Positions 36,133 to 47,030 of a stretch of 64,000 bases of DNA are shown one piece after another (position 1 is the stretch's first letter; every line of letters starts with the position of its first letter). Position numbers and translations under genes: made by a program. The stretch is taken from assembly GCA_038496445.1 (NCBI GenBank), contig JALMLS010000368.1, positions 1 through 64,000 on the forward strand, in the 5' to 3' direction. The notes under the pieces were generated by a model, which was not told the origin of the DNA, made no database searches, and saw only the letters and a program-made list of their open reading frames with translations. The DNA is from Trichosphaerium sp. ATCC 40318 (lineage: Eukaryota > Discosea > Flabellinia > Trichosidae).

Positions 36133-36609
36133 CTGAATGGTTGGCAACACTTGAGTTCACAATACTTGCCTTTGGTGTATATCGCACTAGCATGACCTAC
36201 TGTAATATCATTGGACGAACCTTTTCTATGCAGGTGGTTTCACTACAAAAGTACAAGAGGTGCTCTTCAAATAAAGTTGTAACATGCTTTATTTAACCCT
36301 TTGGTGAATGGTCATGTTAACTTCCTTTTTTTGTTCCAACCTTGGCACACTCATGTGTATGTGTGTTAGTTTCTGTCGATTAACAAAATAGAGACTTTTA
36401 CAAAGAGTGCACTGGAAATGCCCATAAAGGCTGTCTAAGCGGAATATACTTGAGTGCAAATGCAGTTTTCTTACTGATTAATAGAACTTTACTAGAGCAA
36501 CAACTGCTTACATAGATTAGACATATTGCACATGACATGAAATAATTTTGCTGAATATTTCCAAGCTAATTAATTTTGCACCTACCAGTGCGCTTATTCT
36601 TATAGCCGT
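36133..36609. other. Intergenic, no gene recognised
   Basis: Low-complexity A/T-rich sequence between the surface-gene fragment and the LRR array; nothing supported. Confidence 0.5.
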
Positions 36610-36815
36610 TAATGATAGATAGCGTGTACACCTGCCAATGCCGCAATGCCATTGTCTGTTATTGACTCACAACCATACACGGAGATAGTGTGTGCACCTG
36701 CCAATGCCGCAATGCCATTGTCTGTTATTGACTTAGAACCAACAATCTGATAGAGTGCACACCTGCCAATACCTTCAAACCTTCATCTGTTACATTTGTA
36801 TCTGATAAATTAATA
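36610..36815 (-). pseudogene. LRR units beyond the stop of LRR2
   Basis: Three to four further LRR units (for example ALAGVHTI-encoding stretches near 36625, 36690 and 36760) continue on the minus strand beyond the stop at 36816. The junction around 36828 is a short rearrangement: the sequence TTAAATTAATCATATG cuts a unit and brings the stop. The units are out of frame with one another, so this looks like the abandoned 3' end of a once longer gene. Confidence 0.75.
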
Positions 36816-37784
36816 TCATGTGCCTGTTAAATTAATCATATGTACACCTGCCAATGCCGCAATGCCATTGTCTGTTATTGATCTACACGCAAACAAGTTG
36901 ATAGTGTGCGCACCTGCCAATGCCACAATGCCATTGTCTGTTATTGATTTACAAGCATACAAGGTGATAGTGTGTACACCTGCCAATACCTTCAAACCTT
37001 CATCTGTTACATTTGTAAATGATAAATTAATATCATGTACACCTGCCAATGCCACAATGCCATTGTCTGTTATTGATTTACAACCATACAAGTTGATAGA
37101 GTGTACACCTGCCAATGCCGCAACGCCATTGTCTGTTATTGACTCACAACCATACAAGGAGATTGTGTGTACACCTGCCAATACCTTCAAACCTTCATCT
37201 GTTACATTTGTATCTGATAAATTAATATCATGTACACCTGCCAATGCCACAATGCCACTGTCTGTTATTGACTTACAATAACATAAGTTGATAGTGTGTA
37301 CACCTGCCAATGCCTTCAAACCTTCATCTGTTACATTTGTACTTGTTAAATTAATATCATGTACACCTGCCAATGCCACAATGCCATTGTCGGTTATTGA
37401 TCTACACGCAAACAAGTTGATAGTGTGCACACCTGCCAATGCCGCAATGCCGTTGTCTGTTATTGACTCACAATAATACAAGGAGATTGTGTGTACACCT
37501 GCCAATGCTGCAATAATGTCGTTTGTTGGCGTATATTGAACAAAATCAATATTCGTATTGTGGAGTAATGGACTACCAGAAAGCATCTGAACTTCATTTG
37601 TGTTTTTAATACGGATACGACCATACCCAACATGGTTGTGAACAATATCTCGTAAAAGATGGCACGTTTGGGCTGTACGAAGTGTATACGTCCCTTGTTT
37701 GAGAATACGGACTATTAACTCAATTGGTAGCGCAACAAGGTCGAATACTTGGTTGAACTGTGTTTGTTGTTTCTCCTTTTCCAT
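36816..37784 (-). CDS. F-box / LRR protein with near-identical repeat units (LRR2)
   Basis: Single exon, 322 residues. The F-box is near residues 16-50 (LVALPIELIVRILKQGTY...CHLLRDIV), followed by SPLLHNT and about ten LRRs of 23 residues. Two unit types alternate: CxSITDNGIAALAGVHTINL and TNVTDEGLKVLAGVHDINL. Units are so alike at DNA level (69-nt period) that unequal crossing-over must be recent or ongoing. Presumed SCF substrate adaptor. Because the last unit ends abruptly at LTGT followed by a stop, with more units downstream, the present protein is probably shortened at its C-terminus. The other strand is also open over the array, a by-product of the repeats. Confidence 0.85.
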   Translation of the reverse strand: MEKEKQQTQFNQVFDLVALPIELIVRILKQGTYTLRTAQTCHLLRDIVHNHVGYGRIRIKNTNEVQMLSGSPLLHNTNIDFVQYTPTNDIIAALAGVHTISLYYCESITDNGIAALAGVHTINLFACRSITDNGIVALAGVHDINLTSTNVTDEGLKALAGVHTINLCYCKSITDSGIVALAGVHDINLSDTNVTDEGLKVLAGVHTISLYGCESITDNGVAALAGVHSINLYGCKSITDNGIVALAGVHDINLSFTNVTDEGLKVLAGVHTITLYACKSITDNGIVALAGAHTINLFACRSITDNGIAALAGVHMINLTGT

Positions 37785-38447
37785 TGTATGATCACCGTTA
37801 CTTTTTGTTAAATAATCGTACTAATAGTGTACAAGTGTTGCGAGCACAAGTATACTGCGAGAAGTTAGTTTATTTTCTAAAAACGGTGGCTTAATGCATA
37901 GTCTGCCTTAGTTCCTTACAAAGTTGTTTTTGCCAGGTTTCCTTATTTCTTTTCTGTGACTCCACTTTGGTATCAATTAAACGTTGAAGGGCAACAAAAG
38001 ATGAGAATATGTGTAAGAGAGACGTGGCCTTAGTTGTAGGATAATAGCGTATTTATTAATAGGTCATTACATAATTCAGAGAATACAATTTAATGTTCAT
38101 TATTAATCTCATGATTAAATGTAATCAGAGAATAGTAACGTATGCTGTTGCACGTTACAATCAAGTTCATTGGAGTTATTAAACCATCCAAAAAAAAGTT
38201 ATTTTCCGAAACCCCGAATGATTCCTCATGGGCGAAATACCTTTCCGTGACACGTTTTTGCTTTATTATTCCTAATTTTAATCACCAAACTCGTGTACAC
38301 TTTCATATAACTGATATTTTTATTCCATTTTTTCAAAGTTGACAGAATTGTTTACAGGTTTTGTAGTCTTACTCTTATGGCTGAAACAGTAACACCGTTC
38401 CATTTAGGCGAGAATAATGTACACTCTATTGCGTTGTATCAAATAAT
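37785..38447. other. Intergenic, no gene recognised
   Basis: Upstream region of LRR2. An open frame near 38142-38342 (+) has no domain. Confidence 0.5.
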
Positions 38448-38666
38448 CAATGAATAGTCTCCAAGTTGTATAATAGCTACTTCAAACCTTCATTACACTG
38501 ACCATCAAAATAGACTATTCTATTTTTATCACTTGCCTCAAAACATAATAGTCGCCTCCTTTTACTGACTGCTACCTCTCTTTGGTGCCACTCGCCAATC
38601 GCTTCAAACTCTATTTGTACTGACGTCATATAGTCTTTTAAAGTGTGCTTTGGGTAATCCTTCCTA
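38448..38666 (-). pseudogene. Inverted fragment of the gene at 42526
   Basis: The minus strand is almost identical to 42925-43143, coding for the middle-to-end of that protein (from DYPKHTLKDYMTSVQ to the region near IQLGDYS). No start, upstream exon or 3' end accompanies it. One or two single-base differences shift the frame near 38460-38470. Confidence 0.85.
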
Positions 38667-39047
38667 CGCAGTTGTCAAGTTTGCGTGATTGCAAAGTTTT
38701 TAATGTGACATGTATTAAACAAACCACGTGATTAATATGCGTCGAAAATCACAGTAAATTCTTACAAATGAGTGAAAGCATGTCCAACTCCAAATTGAGA
38801 ACACTCAAGCTGTGCACGTGTGTTTACAACTGGTAATGTAGATATACAACAGTGCACTTGGGGTTAATTTAAGGCTCAGCAGTATCTGCTAAGGCATGGT
38901 TCGTTAAACAACCCCAGCACCAAAATTCCTACGTAAAAAGAATGCTTGGAGCAGAAACGGAGTACGTTTTTACCGTGGAACGAAATGGTTCAATTTTAAC
39001 GTATTAACGAACTCTTTTATCTAATTGTTGTAATAAGGCCATCAGAA
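38667..39047. other. Upstream region of LRR3, start unresolved
   Basis: No in-frame ATG is present between the F-box codons of LRR3 and upstream stops, so a short 5' exon probably lies here. ATG candidates near 38896 and 38941 did not splice in frame by eye. CACGTG near 38725 and 38815. Confidence 0.45.
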
Positions 39048-40340
39048 TTGCTGTATCTGCCTACAGAAATTATATTTTGTATTCTGGCGTTTTTGGGCAA
39101 GAAATGCCGTGTGTCTACAACGTTTGTATGTAAACTGTTTTCTACAATCATTTTAGAGCATTTGGGGTATAAAACGGTTACAGTAAAGTCAAAAAAGAAT
39201 CTACGCAAACTATGTGGAAGCCCTCTTTTAAAAAATACAAAAGTATTTATTTCCGAAATTTCTATGACCGATGATGACTTCAAAAACATCTCTGGTGTTA
39301 ATCACCTTGAAATAAATAGTAACCTGTCAGTAACAGATACTATGTTGGAGCATATATCAGGTGTACATCACCTGAAACTAAATGTAAAATCGGTTAAAGT
39401 TGAATGCAATTTTACATGTCTTGGATTTAAATCACTTCGTGGTGTTCATACACTACTATCAGAATTCAAGTTAAAAGATGAATGGCTTCAAGAACTTGGT
39501 GGTGTCCATACAATTGATGTTTCACATACAGGTATAACAGATAAAGGACTTGCAGCCCTCTCTGGAGTTCATACTATTAATTTGGATTATTGTTACAATT
39601 TTACTGATGAAGGTGTTGCCAGTTTAGGTAATGTACACAAGATACAGTTTGCCCTTAGTACTATTACAGATAAAAGTGTAAAATCACTAACAAATGCAAG
39701 TGAAATAGCCTTTCGCAGTTGTTTCAACATTACAGATGAAGGAGTAAAGTATCTATTAACACAAAATCAAAAAACAAACAAGATTAAAAAAATTGGCATT
39801 GAAAATTGCATAGGCTTATCAAATAATGTGTATAAACTTCTTGCTGGTATACCTTGGTTAGAGTTGTATGATTCTACACAACTAAAAGATGATACCTTAT
39901 CATGTTTGGTAGGAGTACAACATATTGACTTGCGTGGATGTAAATCTATAACAAATGATGGGATAAAACAATTGGCAGGTGTAAAAGCAATTAATCTTGC
40001 AAATTTTGGTTGTGTTGATGACAGTACCTTGAAGGTACTTGCTGGAGTACATTCAATATTTCTTGGAGGCACATCTGTGACAGATAAGGGTTTAGGCTAC
40101 TTAGTTGGTGTTAAAGTAATAGACCTTGCGGAATGTGAGCTCATTACTGACAAAGGAGTGAACAGTCTTATTGGTGTTAAGAAACTTGATCTAGAAGGCT
40201 GCAAGCAAATAACAGATGATGGAGTTGGTAATTTAACAAGCCTTGATGTAATTAACATTGCTGATACTCAAATAACACAACAAATGGTTGATTATCTAGG
40301 ATGCACGTGCAGTGAAGATTACATGTGGCCAAAATTTTAA
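39048..40340 (+). CDS. F-box / LRR protein (LRR3; 5' end uncertain)
   Basis: The open frame encodes about 430 residues. The F-box is right at the start (LYLPTEIIFCILAFLGKK...VCKLFSTII), then SPLLKNT and some 14 LRRs of the VHTINL / ITDEGV type, more diverged from one another than in LRR2. The C-terminus is EDYMWPKF. The first codon of the frame is not ATG, so the true start is probably supplied by a small upstream exon; the first internal Met is after the F-box and would lose it. Presumed SCF substrate adaptor. Divergent from LRR2 across about 1.2 kb that contains the inverted gene fragment. Confidence 0.82.
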   Translation: MLYLPTEIIFCILAFLGKKCRVSTTFVCKLFSTIILEHLGYKTVTVKSKKNLRKLCGSPLLKNTKVFISEISMTDDDFKNISGVNHLEINSNLSVTDTMLEHISGVHHLKLNVKSVKVECNFTCLGFKSLRGVHTLLSEFKLKDEWLQELGGVHTIDVSHTGITDKGLAALSGVHTINLDYCYNFTDEGVASLGNVHKIQFALSTITDKSVKSLTNASEIAFRSCFNITDEGVKYLLTQNQKTNKIKKIGIENCIGLSNNVYKLLAGIPWLELYDSTQLKDDTLSCLVGVQHIDLRGCKSITNDGIKQLAGVKAINLANFGCVDDSTLKVLAGVHSIFLGGTSVTDKGLGYLVGVKVIDLAECELITDKGVNSLIGVKKLDLEGCKQITDDGVGNLTSLDVINIADTQITQQMVDYLGCTCSEDYMWPKF

Positions 40341-41749
40341 CGCTATTGTCAGCTATCTTGAACCCAAGCGCCGAGTCAACAACAGTGCTTAGCTGTATAT
40401 CACAAGTAAAACCAATAAAACTACTTAGCTCAAGCCACCTTATTGTTGTTATAGCCTACACATAATAACCCTAGCCCTTTGTATGACTTGTCTGCACAAT
40501 AAAACGTATTTTTCTGGTTAATTTTGTTATGCCTCACAGAACAATTGATCTTTATTGTGCACCATTTAGCTGCTGGAGGCAGCAAAGCATTAGTCTTATG
40601 AGACAGAATGCAACGCTTGGAGGTAGAGTTTTCATGTGTTCGGCTATTTTTAGAGTAGTTTTTTGTGTTTTGATGTAATTTTTGCCTTCGCTGGGTGTTC
40701 TCTTCTACCTGGTCTAAAACGTCAAGGTTTGACGCTATGTAACTTGCATAAAAGATACCTCATTTTGTTAATTTATTGTAGCTTTGAAGTACTCAAGTCT
40801 TAGCCTTTTTTACATGCTGTAGCTTCTAAATAAGCGTTGTATCTTTGTAGCCTTCTAAAACAACATAAGCTAACACGGGAGTTTATGTGGAAGAAAAATT
40901 CCCATACAGCATTCTTTACATCCAAGGAAGTTTCCTCTTTATTCATTATATATTTGTAGCTCGTTATGATCTTAATTAACAACTGAATTGTAACCGCATA
41001 TCTTAAGTCGTGATGGCATCAAGACAAGCGAGCCCCGGAATTATACGAACTGGTAAAACTCAACATCTGTCACAATAGGAATACACGTGTTTCCACAATA
41101 ACTCAATATCTTCATTTATTCTCATAATTTTCTAACTTTTTGAAGAGTCAATAATCTGTTTACATTAAATAATAGCAGTGTTGGCCATTCTCCTATGCAC
41201 ACTTCTGGAAAATGATTAGTTGGAAACGGTTTATGTTATGAGAAACTCTTTCCTAAACATAGAGCAGTATTGTTTGTATCATTCAAGTTTGCAACAGGTT
41301 TGGCAGAAGTATCAAAGTGTAAGATCTTGCAATTATTTTATTTGGTACATTAGCTTATGTAGTTCTGTTAATGTCTCTGATGACCTCTAGGTCCAACAAT
41401 TGTCTCCTATACTCTAAAACGTATTATTACGCTATGTTAATACCGTACATGCAGCGCATAGTACTTTGGAAGTGCATGGAATTTTCTTTAAGGAATGTTC
41501 CTACGTTAAATTCTCCTTTTTACACATGAATTTGCCAGCATTCGCGTGTGGTGCTAGTAAGTTAACATGTAAATAATTATTAATGTGTACTTGTTTTTAT
41601 GGCTCTTGGGTGAGTAGTACTGAGAGCGCACCGAAATACTGCGCATATTGTTAGATGATGTGCTTCGACACAGTGCTTTTTCGCCTTAATGTACATAAGG
41701 ACGGCAAACAAGGTACGTTGTCATGAGTTATAGCACGCGATGTATTCAC
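40341..41749. other. Long intergenic stretch, no gene recognised
   Basis: Several 60-codon frames on both strands (40800-40982, 41651-41833) have no domain and no splice chain. CACGTG near 41083. Confidence 0.5.
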
Positions 41750-42125
41750 ATTGCACTGGTTCTGCAAGTGTTTATCAAAGCTGTCAGTTTTGCAAGACCT
41801 ATCAAAACTGACAAAATCTGACAGAACTTGCAAGAACTAGCAGAAGGAAACTGACAAGATCTGACAGTTTTGTTAGGTATGGTGGTTAGAACACGTGGTG
41901 TCGCAATAAATTTGTATGCGTTGTACCTGCCCAAGTGGATTTATTTTGTTCCAGAAATGACAAAATCCGTCAGATCTTATAGTTTTGACAGATCTTGTGA
42001 GAACTAACAAGAACTAACAGAAGTTGCAAGATCTGTCAGATCTGACTAACCACGAAAACAAAAAGTCACAAACAGCAAAAAGTTGCAAAGATTAGCAAAC
42101 TTGAATGATACGGACAATAAATGTC
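41750..42125. repeat. Degenerate array of GATCTG/CAGTTTTG-type short units
   Basis: Between about 41775 and 42050 units such as CTGACAAAATCTGACAGAAC, TGACAAGATCTGACAG and TTTGACAGATCTTGTGAGAA recur roughly every 10-25 bases in both orientations. The right end (GCAAAAAGTTGCAAA, then GGACAATAA) matches flanks of surface copies B and C. Parts can form hairpins. Confidence 0.75.
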
Positions 42126-42525
42126 TGTAATCCAGCTTTTGTGCTTTAAATAATCAAACACAATTGCTTTAATATTAAAATAGTGTACTCAAGGTGAAGT
42201 AGTGGTAGTTTTAATGCCTATTGTAAACAAGAGTCAGTCTCATGCTTTGTGACGAAGCGAAAAAAGAAAAAGATAGGTTCTAAAAGTTGTTGTTAGTAGA
42301 GCCATACTACACACAGCCCAAGAAAGGTATTGCCAACATATAACTACTCTCACAAAAAAAAACCCCAACTATGCACTAAAATGACACGTGTAAACTTTTT
42401 TGTGTTTTCAGTGATAAACACAGTATTGGCGTTGACCACTCATACACTGCATTATTTAACAAGTACCTTGTAGTACACATCTGCTATTAATCGTAACATG
42501 CCTGCAAGAAAACCGAGAAGAACAT

Positions 42526-43254
42526 ATGCTAAACCAACGAACCCAAACAGTAAAAGCTGGAATATAGTATGTGCTCTCTTTGTTGTTTAACTAATATAAA
42601 GCTCTAATATATGTACAGTGTAGCATACGAGGATACTTCACAACCAGATGAGTTACCTATCATTCAAAAAGAAGTTAAACTTGAAGCGCTTCTTGGTGAA
42701 GAAAGTTCGTCTGGAGTGTTATTAACACTTTTAAAGAATAATCCTAAAGCTGCTGAAATGGCTGCACGTATGTTGAATGTATTCAAAGGTCCACCTTTAC
42801 AACTTGATATGGACTGGGATTTTATTTTTTCAGAGTTTGAAGGCGAAGATCTTGATGAGTTTCCAGGTGTTTGGAAAACGTTTATTAACCCTGACATACC
42901 ATCGTTTGTAGGCTGCGATATAAAGGATTACCCAAAGCACACTTTAAAAGACTATATGACGTCAGTACAAATAGAGTTTGAAGAGATTGGCGAGTGGCAC
43001 CAAAGAGAGGTAGCAGTCAGTAAAAGGAGGCGACTATTATGTTTTGAGGCAAGTGATAAAAATAGAATAGTCTATTTTGATGGTCAGTGTAATGAAAGGT
43101 TTGAAGTTGCTATTATACAACTTGGAGACTATTCATTGATAATAGGTACAGTGTTCTACAAAAGCTTGACGGCTTACATGTTTTCTTTCTAGGAAATTTC
43201 AATTCAAAGCAGTTTGTAATCTGCAACCTTGTTGTGTACTATGTATTTTATTGA
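42526..43254 (+). CDS. Acidic protein, function unknown
   Basis: Three exons. Exon 1 (ATG 42526, MLNQRTQTVKAGI) joins in phase over a 52-nt GT-AG intron to YVAYEDTSQPDELPI. The long exon encodes LEALLGEESSSGVLLTLL, KAAEMAARMLNVFKG, DMDWDFIFSEFEGEDLDEF and KRRRLLCFEASDKNR. A last GT-AG intron (about 43147-43191) allows the end GNFNSKQFVICNLVVYYVFY; without it the protein ends a few residues after FYKSLTAYMFSF at 43192. About 220 residues, acidic, no signal peptide. I do not know the family. With the spliced end its stop overlaps the stop of gene F on the other strand by a few bases. A large part is copied at 38448-38666. Confidence 0.6.
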
Positions 43255-46200
43255 TCAACAGAATTAACTTTCAATGACCATCTACGTAAGGTATAAGGAA
43301 CAATCATATGTCTCAACACAGGCACAAAGAATATAGTAAGAAGAGTAATAACAATCTATGATAACTGTTAGGGGTATTATTGTCACCAACATGGAGACAG
43401 TACCAACACAAGAACACCAAAGGTAATACCCAACACCAATCCAATATTTACTGATCTTGATTCGCCATCACACTTTCCTGATCTTGATGTGATGACAAAC
43501 ACACTATCATAAAAGGTAAGTACTGTTAAACTAACCCTGTTGATGACATACGATGATACAGTTTGTTCAATCCTGGCAAGTACACATTCTGTTGATACAG
43601 GTGTAAAAGTGCCATTGATACAGTTACTGTTGCTTCGAACAATTTCTCTTCTACCCTGACTAGTAATGGTGCCATCACTTGTCAAGTCAATGACTAAGGT
43701 TGTCGCTGGTGATACCACAACACATCCTAAAATGTTACATACAGATAAAAACTGGGAATAAAACCAAAGAAAGAGTACCTTCAACTTGAAGAAAGGCTCC
43801 ACGTGTAATTGTAAGTGACTTTGACTTGATGGTCAAATTTCCATCTACTGTCAATCGAACCGTTAACACAATATCACTTGAAGGGTTGTTAAAGTCAAAG
43901 GGCTATCAACAGTCAATAAAACCGGTATTTACGACAACATACATTAGGAGGCTTAACAGTAATTGTAGGTGGGTCTGTAGGTGGCATAATAGTGATTGTA
44001 AGTTGGGTATTTGATAGAGTTTGAAATCCCAAGAAATCAATGGATAATTGTGTATGTTGTTTCAACATCAATATCAAGTGGTACTATCAATTCAATCTTT
44101 AGAGGTCCTTTTATTATCGCTGATCCACCTAGGTAAAGGAGTAAGTGGATTTGTGTAGTAGCAATAAAGAACTGATTTACCACAAGTTATTCTCCCAGCA
44201 TTGGTTCCATTTATTTGTACTGTGAGTGTTCCATTTTGAGTGTAGTTTGGCATTGTTAGATTCGCTGAAGGAGCCAGAACGAGATTTCCAGTATTTTCGA
44301 AAGCAACATTTCCCTCCATTTCTACAACACCATGAGCTACTGCGGTTCCCCTGATAATAAATCTGGAAGTATTAGTATCTGTAGAAAGTACATATCCTTC
44401 CAAGAAATCAGCTGTGGCCTTGAGAAACCAAGTCAAACACGTCAAGTGTAAAAGTACAATAGTAACGTACAGTTGGAGCTATCATCACCTCTGCATTGTC
44501 AAACATGTCTACGTCTCTAAATAGCGCACTTGAAGTTATAGCTATCTAGTATTGTAATTAACTGATGGATGTAAGCGGATTGAATCAGTACTGTAGAGTT
44601 CACAATACTCATGAAATTCTCCAAAGACGTTAATGTACACCTTCCACTGAAAACGGATGTCAATACAAATGATAAAGCACGTGTTTAAAACTAACCTCAC
44701 TGATACTCTGTGGCTATTGTTGCCAATTAAAGAAACGTTGTTACACTTACCATTAAGAGTTATTGTGGTCACATTGTCTGATCCAAATCCATTTGACCCA
44801 GCGGTAATAGAAACATCCTGAAGTGTACCAGTAAATTCAGTATCATCATAGACATTTAGCGATCCTATTTAAACCAAATTCAGATGCTGCAGCTCACTGT
44901 TTTTAAGTGTACCTGGACCAGTGATGTTACCACTCACTTGCCATAAAGTCGGACTTTCTGATTCCTTGGATAGATTGATATTACATGATGGATATATTGT
45001 GACATCTCCTTTAACAAAGTTTGGTGAAGATTCTGGTATCAAAAAGATTTCTCCTAAACATGTCATTAGTAGCGCTCAAATAAACTATAGTATTACCTCC
45101 AGCGCATTGGATATTACCAATATCAAGCCTGACATACAGTAAGAAAACAGAAAATGAGGAAGGAATTGTTGAACATACGATGGGCTTCGAACATATAAAA
45201 GTGAAGTGTTTGATTTATCAATATTGTCAACACTCAACATCCCAGTGGTAATAACAGCTGAATCTATTGTTCCGATTTCATCAATTGCCACAAGATTTCT
45301 TATTCTATATGATGGAGAGGGATCCAGAGTATCAAATCTAACTCTAAATGATTTTTCAGTATATTTCTCATTCAGAACATTGTAGAAATACGTACACCTT
45401 ACCCAATTGAACAAGTTTAACATCAGCTAATGCACTGCCAATTGATACAAACCCTAAGCTCTACGAAAATAAGTACTGGTAAAAAAAGCAACGCTGACTT
45501 TACAGGCTGTATGGTCTGACACGTGTTTAAACACATTTTTTTCATGAATTTAAATACGCTACGCCTCGAGTAAATAAATGATATTATGGCTTCGGTAGAG
45601 CCTAATATTTCTAGATAGTATGGCTTCGGTAGCGCCTATTAAAAACGTACTGTTATAGACTCAGCATCAAATGAATTACCATAGAATATCACACTGCCAG
45701 TCGTGCCAGTGCCTGTAAATTTACACTGTTCAATTGATCCAGGTGTTGCACTATTTATAAAAATGCTACTAGCTCTTCCGAACATATTGATATTCGGACA
45801 CGAGTCAATAGCTAAAGGGCGTTAGTTAGAACGATGTATTTGTGAAGCTGTCTCTGCAGATAATTGAGCGTACATGCATCTAACTGGTCCAAATGTAGTG
45901 AATTTGGTCCGTTTACTAGTATGTCATTGACTTGGTCACTACAATTTTGAAATGAAACTATTTCTGGAGGTATGCCTGTAGGAACACCAGAGTTCATACA
46001 TTCGCTAAAAATCAAATGAAAGTTAGTTGGAATCTGTTGGTTAAAATGCGTAACATACGGTCCTGAACACATCCAGTTGTTTGCGAGCGTAGCATCATTG
46101 CTGATGGTGCCTAAAGAAAAGAGGTATTAATTATCGATTATCACGTGATCAAAGAAACCTCAGAACTCAGAACTACTAGAACTATTCATACCTCGCCACG

Positions 46201-46765
46201 TGTATGTTGTTTGAGTAGATATTGATCTTAAAATTCCTAAACACCATTACTAGCGCAACTCGAATATTGCCTGGTCTCATTCAAGTTTTCAGGCATACTG
46301 ACTGTTATAGCAACAAAAATGTTTAAACGAACCTAAAACAAAGAGAAGACGGCCTAGGATACCCTGCAGTACAATTATAAATCATTCACCAAGCTAACAT
46401 AAAAAACAGCGTACCATCATTGTTGTCAGTGTATGTGGAGTAAACAGATTTGGAGAGTGGCGTTGGTGATGATTTTTTAATATTAGTATGGTTCAAATAG
46501 CGTTAGTACCACGCTTTCTTGTTCAAACAAAAGGAATAGTAGCTGCTGTTATTGTTAACAGTGGACTTCAGAAATCCGCAACCCGTGATCAGTGAACACA
46601 CTTTCGGTCATAAAAGAAAAACAAAACTTGTAAATCACGTGCTTGTACAAACCAAACTAGTCGAAATAACAAGAAAACTCCTTAACTAGAGTAAACAACA
46701 CCAATAGCTACTACTACTAGAGTTTGAATAAGGAACCGTGGCACTGAGTGTCGTATTGTTTCCAT
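43248..46765 (-). CDS. Surface membrane protein, divergent family member F
   Basis: A signal peptide exon (ATG 46765, METIRHSVPRFLIQTLVVVA) splices in phase to STISNDATLANNWMCSGPYV. Middle exons encode QQIPTNFHLIFSEC, LDQLDACTLNYLQRQLHKY and Asn-rich strands such as FENTGNLVLAPSANLTM. The 3' end is clearly family-like: VVSPATTLVIDLTSDG, RSNSNCINGTF, the loop ending EQTVSSY, the span VNIGLVLGITFGVLVLV and the tail VLRHMIVPYTLRR before TAA 43248. The first intron is long for this genome (about 585 nt). The ectodomain start differs from copies B-E, so this is a distinct subfamily sharing the membrane end. A repeat block interrupts it at 45535-45640. Exons between 43900 and 45900 are approximate, and some decay is possible. 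Confidence 0.7.
45535..45645. repeat. Repeat block inside gene F, shared with 25999-26075
   Basis: The strings TTTAAATAC, GCTACGCCTCGAGTAAATAA and TATGGCTTCGGTAGAGCC occur here, with a second half-copy (TATGGCTTCGGTAGCGCC) 20-30 bases on. They match the upstream region of the phosphatase-fold gene at 25999-26075. It lies in what should be an intron of gene F. Confidence 0.7.
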
Positions 46766-46910
46766 AATAAAAAAACATCAACTAGAAATACTCACAAGCT
46801 ATTCATTCCAAATATGCGCCTAATGATGGCACATCTTTTTAAATCTAGCTTCTTGACCGTGTTTTTCTTTGATCACGTGATAATCGATAATTAATATCTC
46901 TTACCTTCAG

Positions 46911-46965
46911 GCACCATCAGCAATGATGCTTCACTTGCAAACAATTGGATGTGTTCAGCTAAACT
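46911..46965 (+). pseudogene. Inverted copy of gene F exon 2
   Basis: The plus strand encodes GTISNDASLANNWMCSA and is almost identical to exon 2 of gene F (STISNDATLANNWMCSG), which lies on the minus strand near 46070-46113. No neighbouring exon accompanies it. It sits just 5' of gene F and 3' of ISWI. Confidence 0.75.
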
Positions 46966-47030
46966 CTTGAGACACGAAAGTTATACGGTATACAACTAAA
47001 ATCATGGTTGGGTTTTTTTTTTTGGATAGT

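Noticed and set aside
36820-37476. Long plus-strand open frames of the type CTPANATMPLSVIDL
   Set aside because: They are the reverse strand of the LRR2 repeat array; repetition of a stop-free unit explains them.
39767-40072. Minus-strand frame inside LRR3
   Set aside because: Shadow of the plus-strand LRR coding sequence; no domain and no start context.
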